Source: Pseudomonadota bacterium
GTDB lineage: Bacteria; Pseudomonadota; Alphaproteobacteria; Rhizobiales; Rhizobiaceae
Assembly: GCA_023451735.1 (NCBI GenBank)
Contig: JAEXYH010000083.1
Coordinates: 124,001-188,000 of the forward strand
Length of the DNA: 64,000 nucleotides
Direction of reading: 5' to 3'
Position numbers and translations under genes: made by a program. How positions within the stretch are numbered: position 1 is the stretch's first letter; every line of letters starts with the position of its first letter. Shown piece by piece: positions 63,604-64,000 of this stretch. The notes under the pieces were generated by a model. The model was given only the letters and a program-made list of their open reading frames with translations. It did no database searches and was not told the origin of the DNA.

Positions 63604-64000
63604 ATGCGTAAACGCGTCGCCATCGTTGGGTCCGGCCCGACGGCTCTGTATGCACTGCAAGATCTTACAAAGTCTAAGTCACCATTGGCAATCGTCATCC
63701 TGGAAGCGTCGGACGTCGCCGGCAAGGGGACGCCCTACCAGCGCGGGATCAACGATCCTGCGATGCTGTCGAACATTCCAGGCATCGAAATCCCGGATCT
63801 TCCCGACACCCTTGTTGGCTGGCTTGCCGAACAATCCGAGGAATACCTGTCGCAATTCGAGATCGAACGCATCGACATATCTGATCGTGCTTTCTACCCA
63901 CGCGTCGTCATTGGCGACTATTTCCGGGCGCAGTTCGAGACGATCGTCGCATTGGGTGAGCAGGCGAAACATGCGATCTTCATCCTCGAGGGTTGTGAGG
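63604..64000 (+). CDS. FAD/NAD(P)-binding protein (3' end outside window)
   Basis: The first 132 residues of an oxidoreductase-like protein. The N-terminal strand and glycine loop read RVAIVGSGPTALYAL, then a second strand ILEASDVAGKGTPY, and SNIPGIEIPDLPDTLVGW: the layout of the FAD-NAD(P)-binding (NAD_binding_9) family. The frame is open to the window edge. ATG 63604 is 144 nt from the divergent DUF1543 start at 63460, so the two genes share a promoter region. The substrate cannot be judged from this part. Confidence 0.82.
   Translation, partial: MRKRVAIVGSGPTALYALQDLTKSKSPLAIVILEASDVAGKGTPYQRGINDPAMLSNIPGIEIPDLPDTLVGWLAEQSEEYLSQFEIERIDISDRAFYPRVVIGDYFRAQFETIVALGEQAKHAIFILEGCE

Noticed and set aside
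1..64000. CRISPR array, integrase, phage structural genes, replication or conjugation genes
   Set aside because: Looked for and not seen; the only mobile trace is the IS3 orfA remnant at 61820-62414.

Overview
The window looks like an accessory region of an alphaproteobacterium of the order Hyphomicrobiales, probably a member of the Rhizobiaceae (Rhizobium/Agrobacterium type). This is judged from protein flavour, the FecI/FecR/TonB iron locus, a chemoreceptor ending in a CheR-tether pentapeptide, peptide-type ABC transporters beside LLM monooxygenases, and a high-GC style of coding. No rRNA, tRNA, CRISPR array, replication gene or intact mobile element was found. The first and last genes run off the window.

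Region 1 (1-6937, + strand) is a tightly packed catabolic operon: a metal amidohydrolase (5' end missing), an aldehyde dehydrogenase, a small gluconate-dehydrogenase-subunit-3-like protein, a GMC flavoprotein, a D-threonine-aldolase/DSD1-type PLP enzyme and a threonine-synthase-like PLP enzyme. Several genes overlap by ATGA. The substrate is unknown; an acylated hydroxy-amino compound would fit.

Region 2 (about 6940-21620) is a defence island. It opens with a P-loop NTPase followed by a decayed Mrr-type nuclease. A minus-strand operon then reads abiEi, abiEii, Mrr-like nuclease, hamA, hamB (split by a one-base frameshift), DUF4238 protein. It therefore joins an AbiE toxin-antitoxin pair to a Hachiman-like nuclease/helicase system, with an inverted repeat at the abiEi start that probably controls the whole unit. 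Divergently, on the + strand, lies an ABC three-component (ABC-3C) system: a nuclease-like effector, a middle component and a DUF3732 ATPase.

Region 3 (about 22196-31274) is an iron-siderophore locus: FecI sigma factor, FecR, TonB receptor with STN domain, periplasmic binding protein, siderophore-interacting reductase, two FecCD permeases and an ATPase. The same promoter-like element (GCCGGA-N15-CGTC) stands before fecR and before the receptor gene. An Rrf2 regulator follows, facing a LysR regulator.

Region 4 (about 33125-42968) is an uptake and oxidation cassette: a GST, an NtaA/SnaA/DszA-type flavin monooxygenase, a complete peptide-type ABC importer, a His-rich cupin, a second LLM monooxygenase and a HupE/UreJ-like membrane protein.

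Region 5 (43120-50402) is signalling: a Fic protein with its own inhibitory motif and repeats at its start; a divergent pair of c-di-GMP enzymes with opposite degenerate domains; and a chemoreceptor.

Region 6 (50958-64000) mixes small catabolic genes (TetR with two unrelated epoxide hydrolases; AraC with SRPBCC and two alpha/beta hydrolases; an alanine exporter) with much decay. Remnants include an SDR start, a YihY-like tail, a TetR fragment, a NUDIX gene, an acyltransferase gene and an IS3-family orfA. The window ends with DUF3253 and DUF1543 proteins and the start of an FAD/NAD(P)-binding protein.
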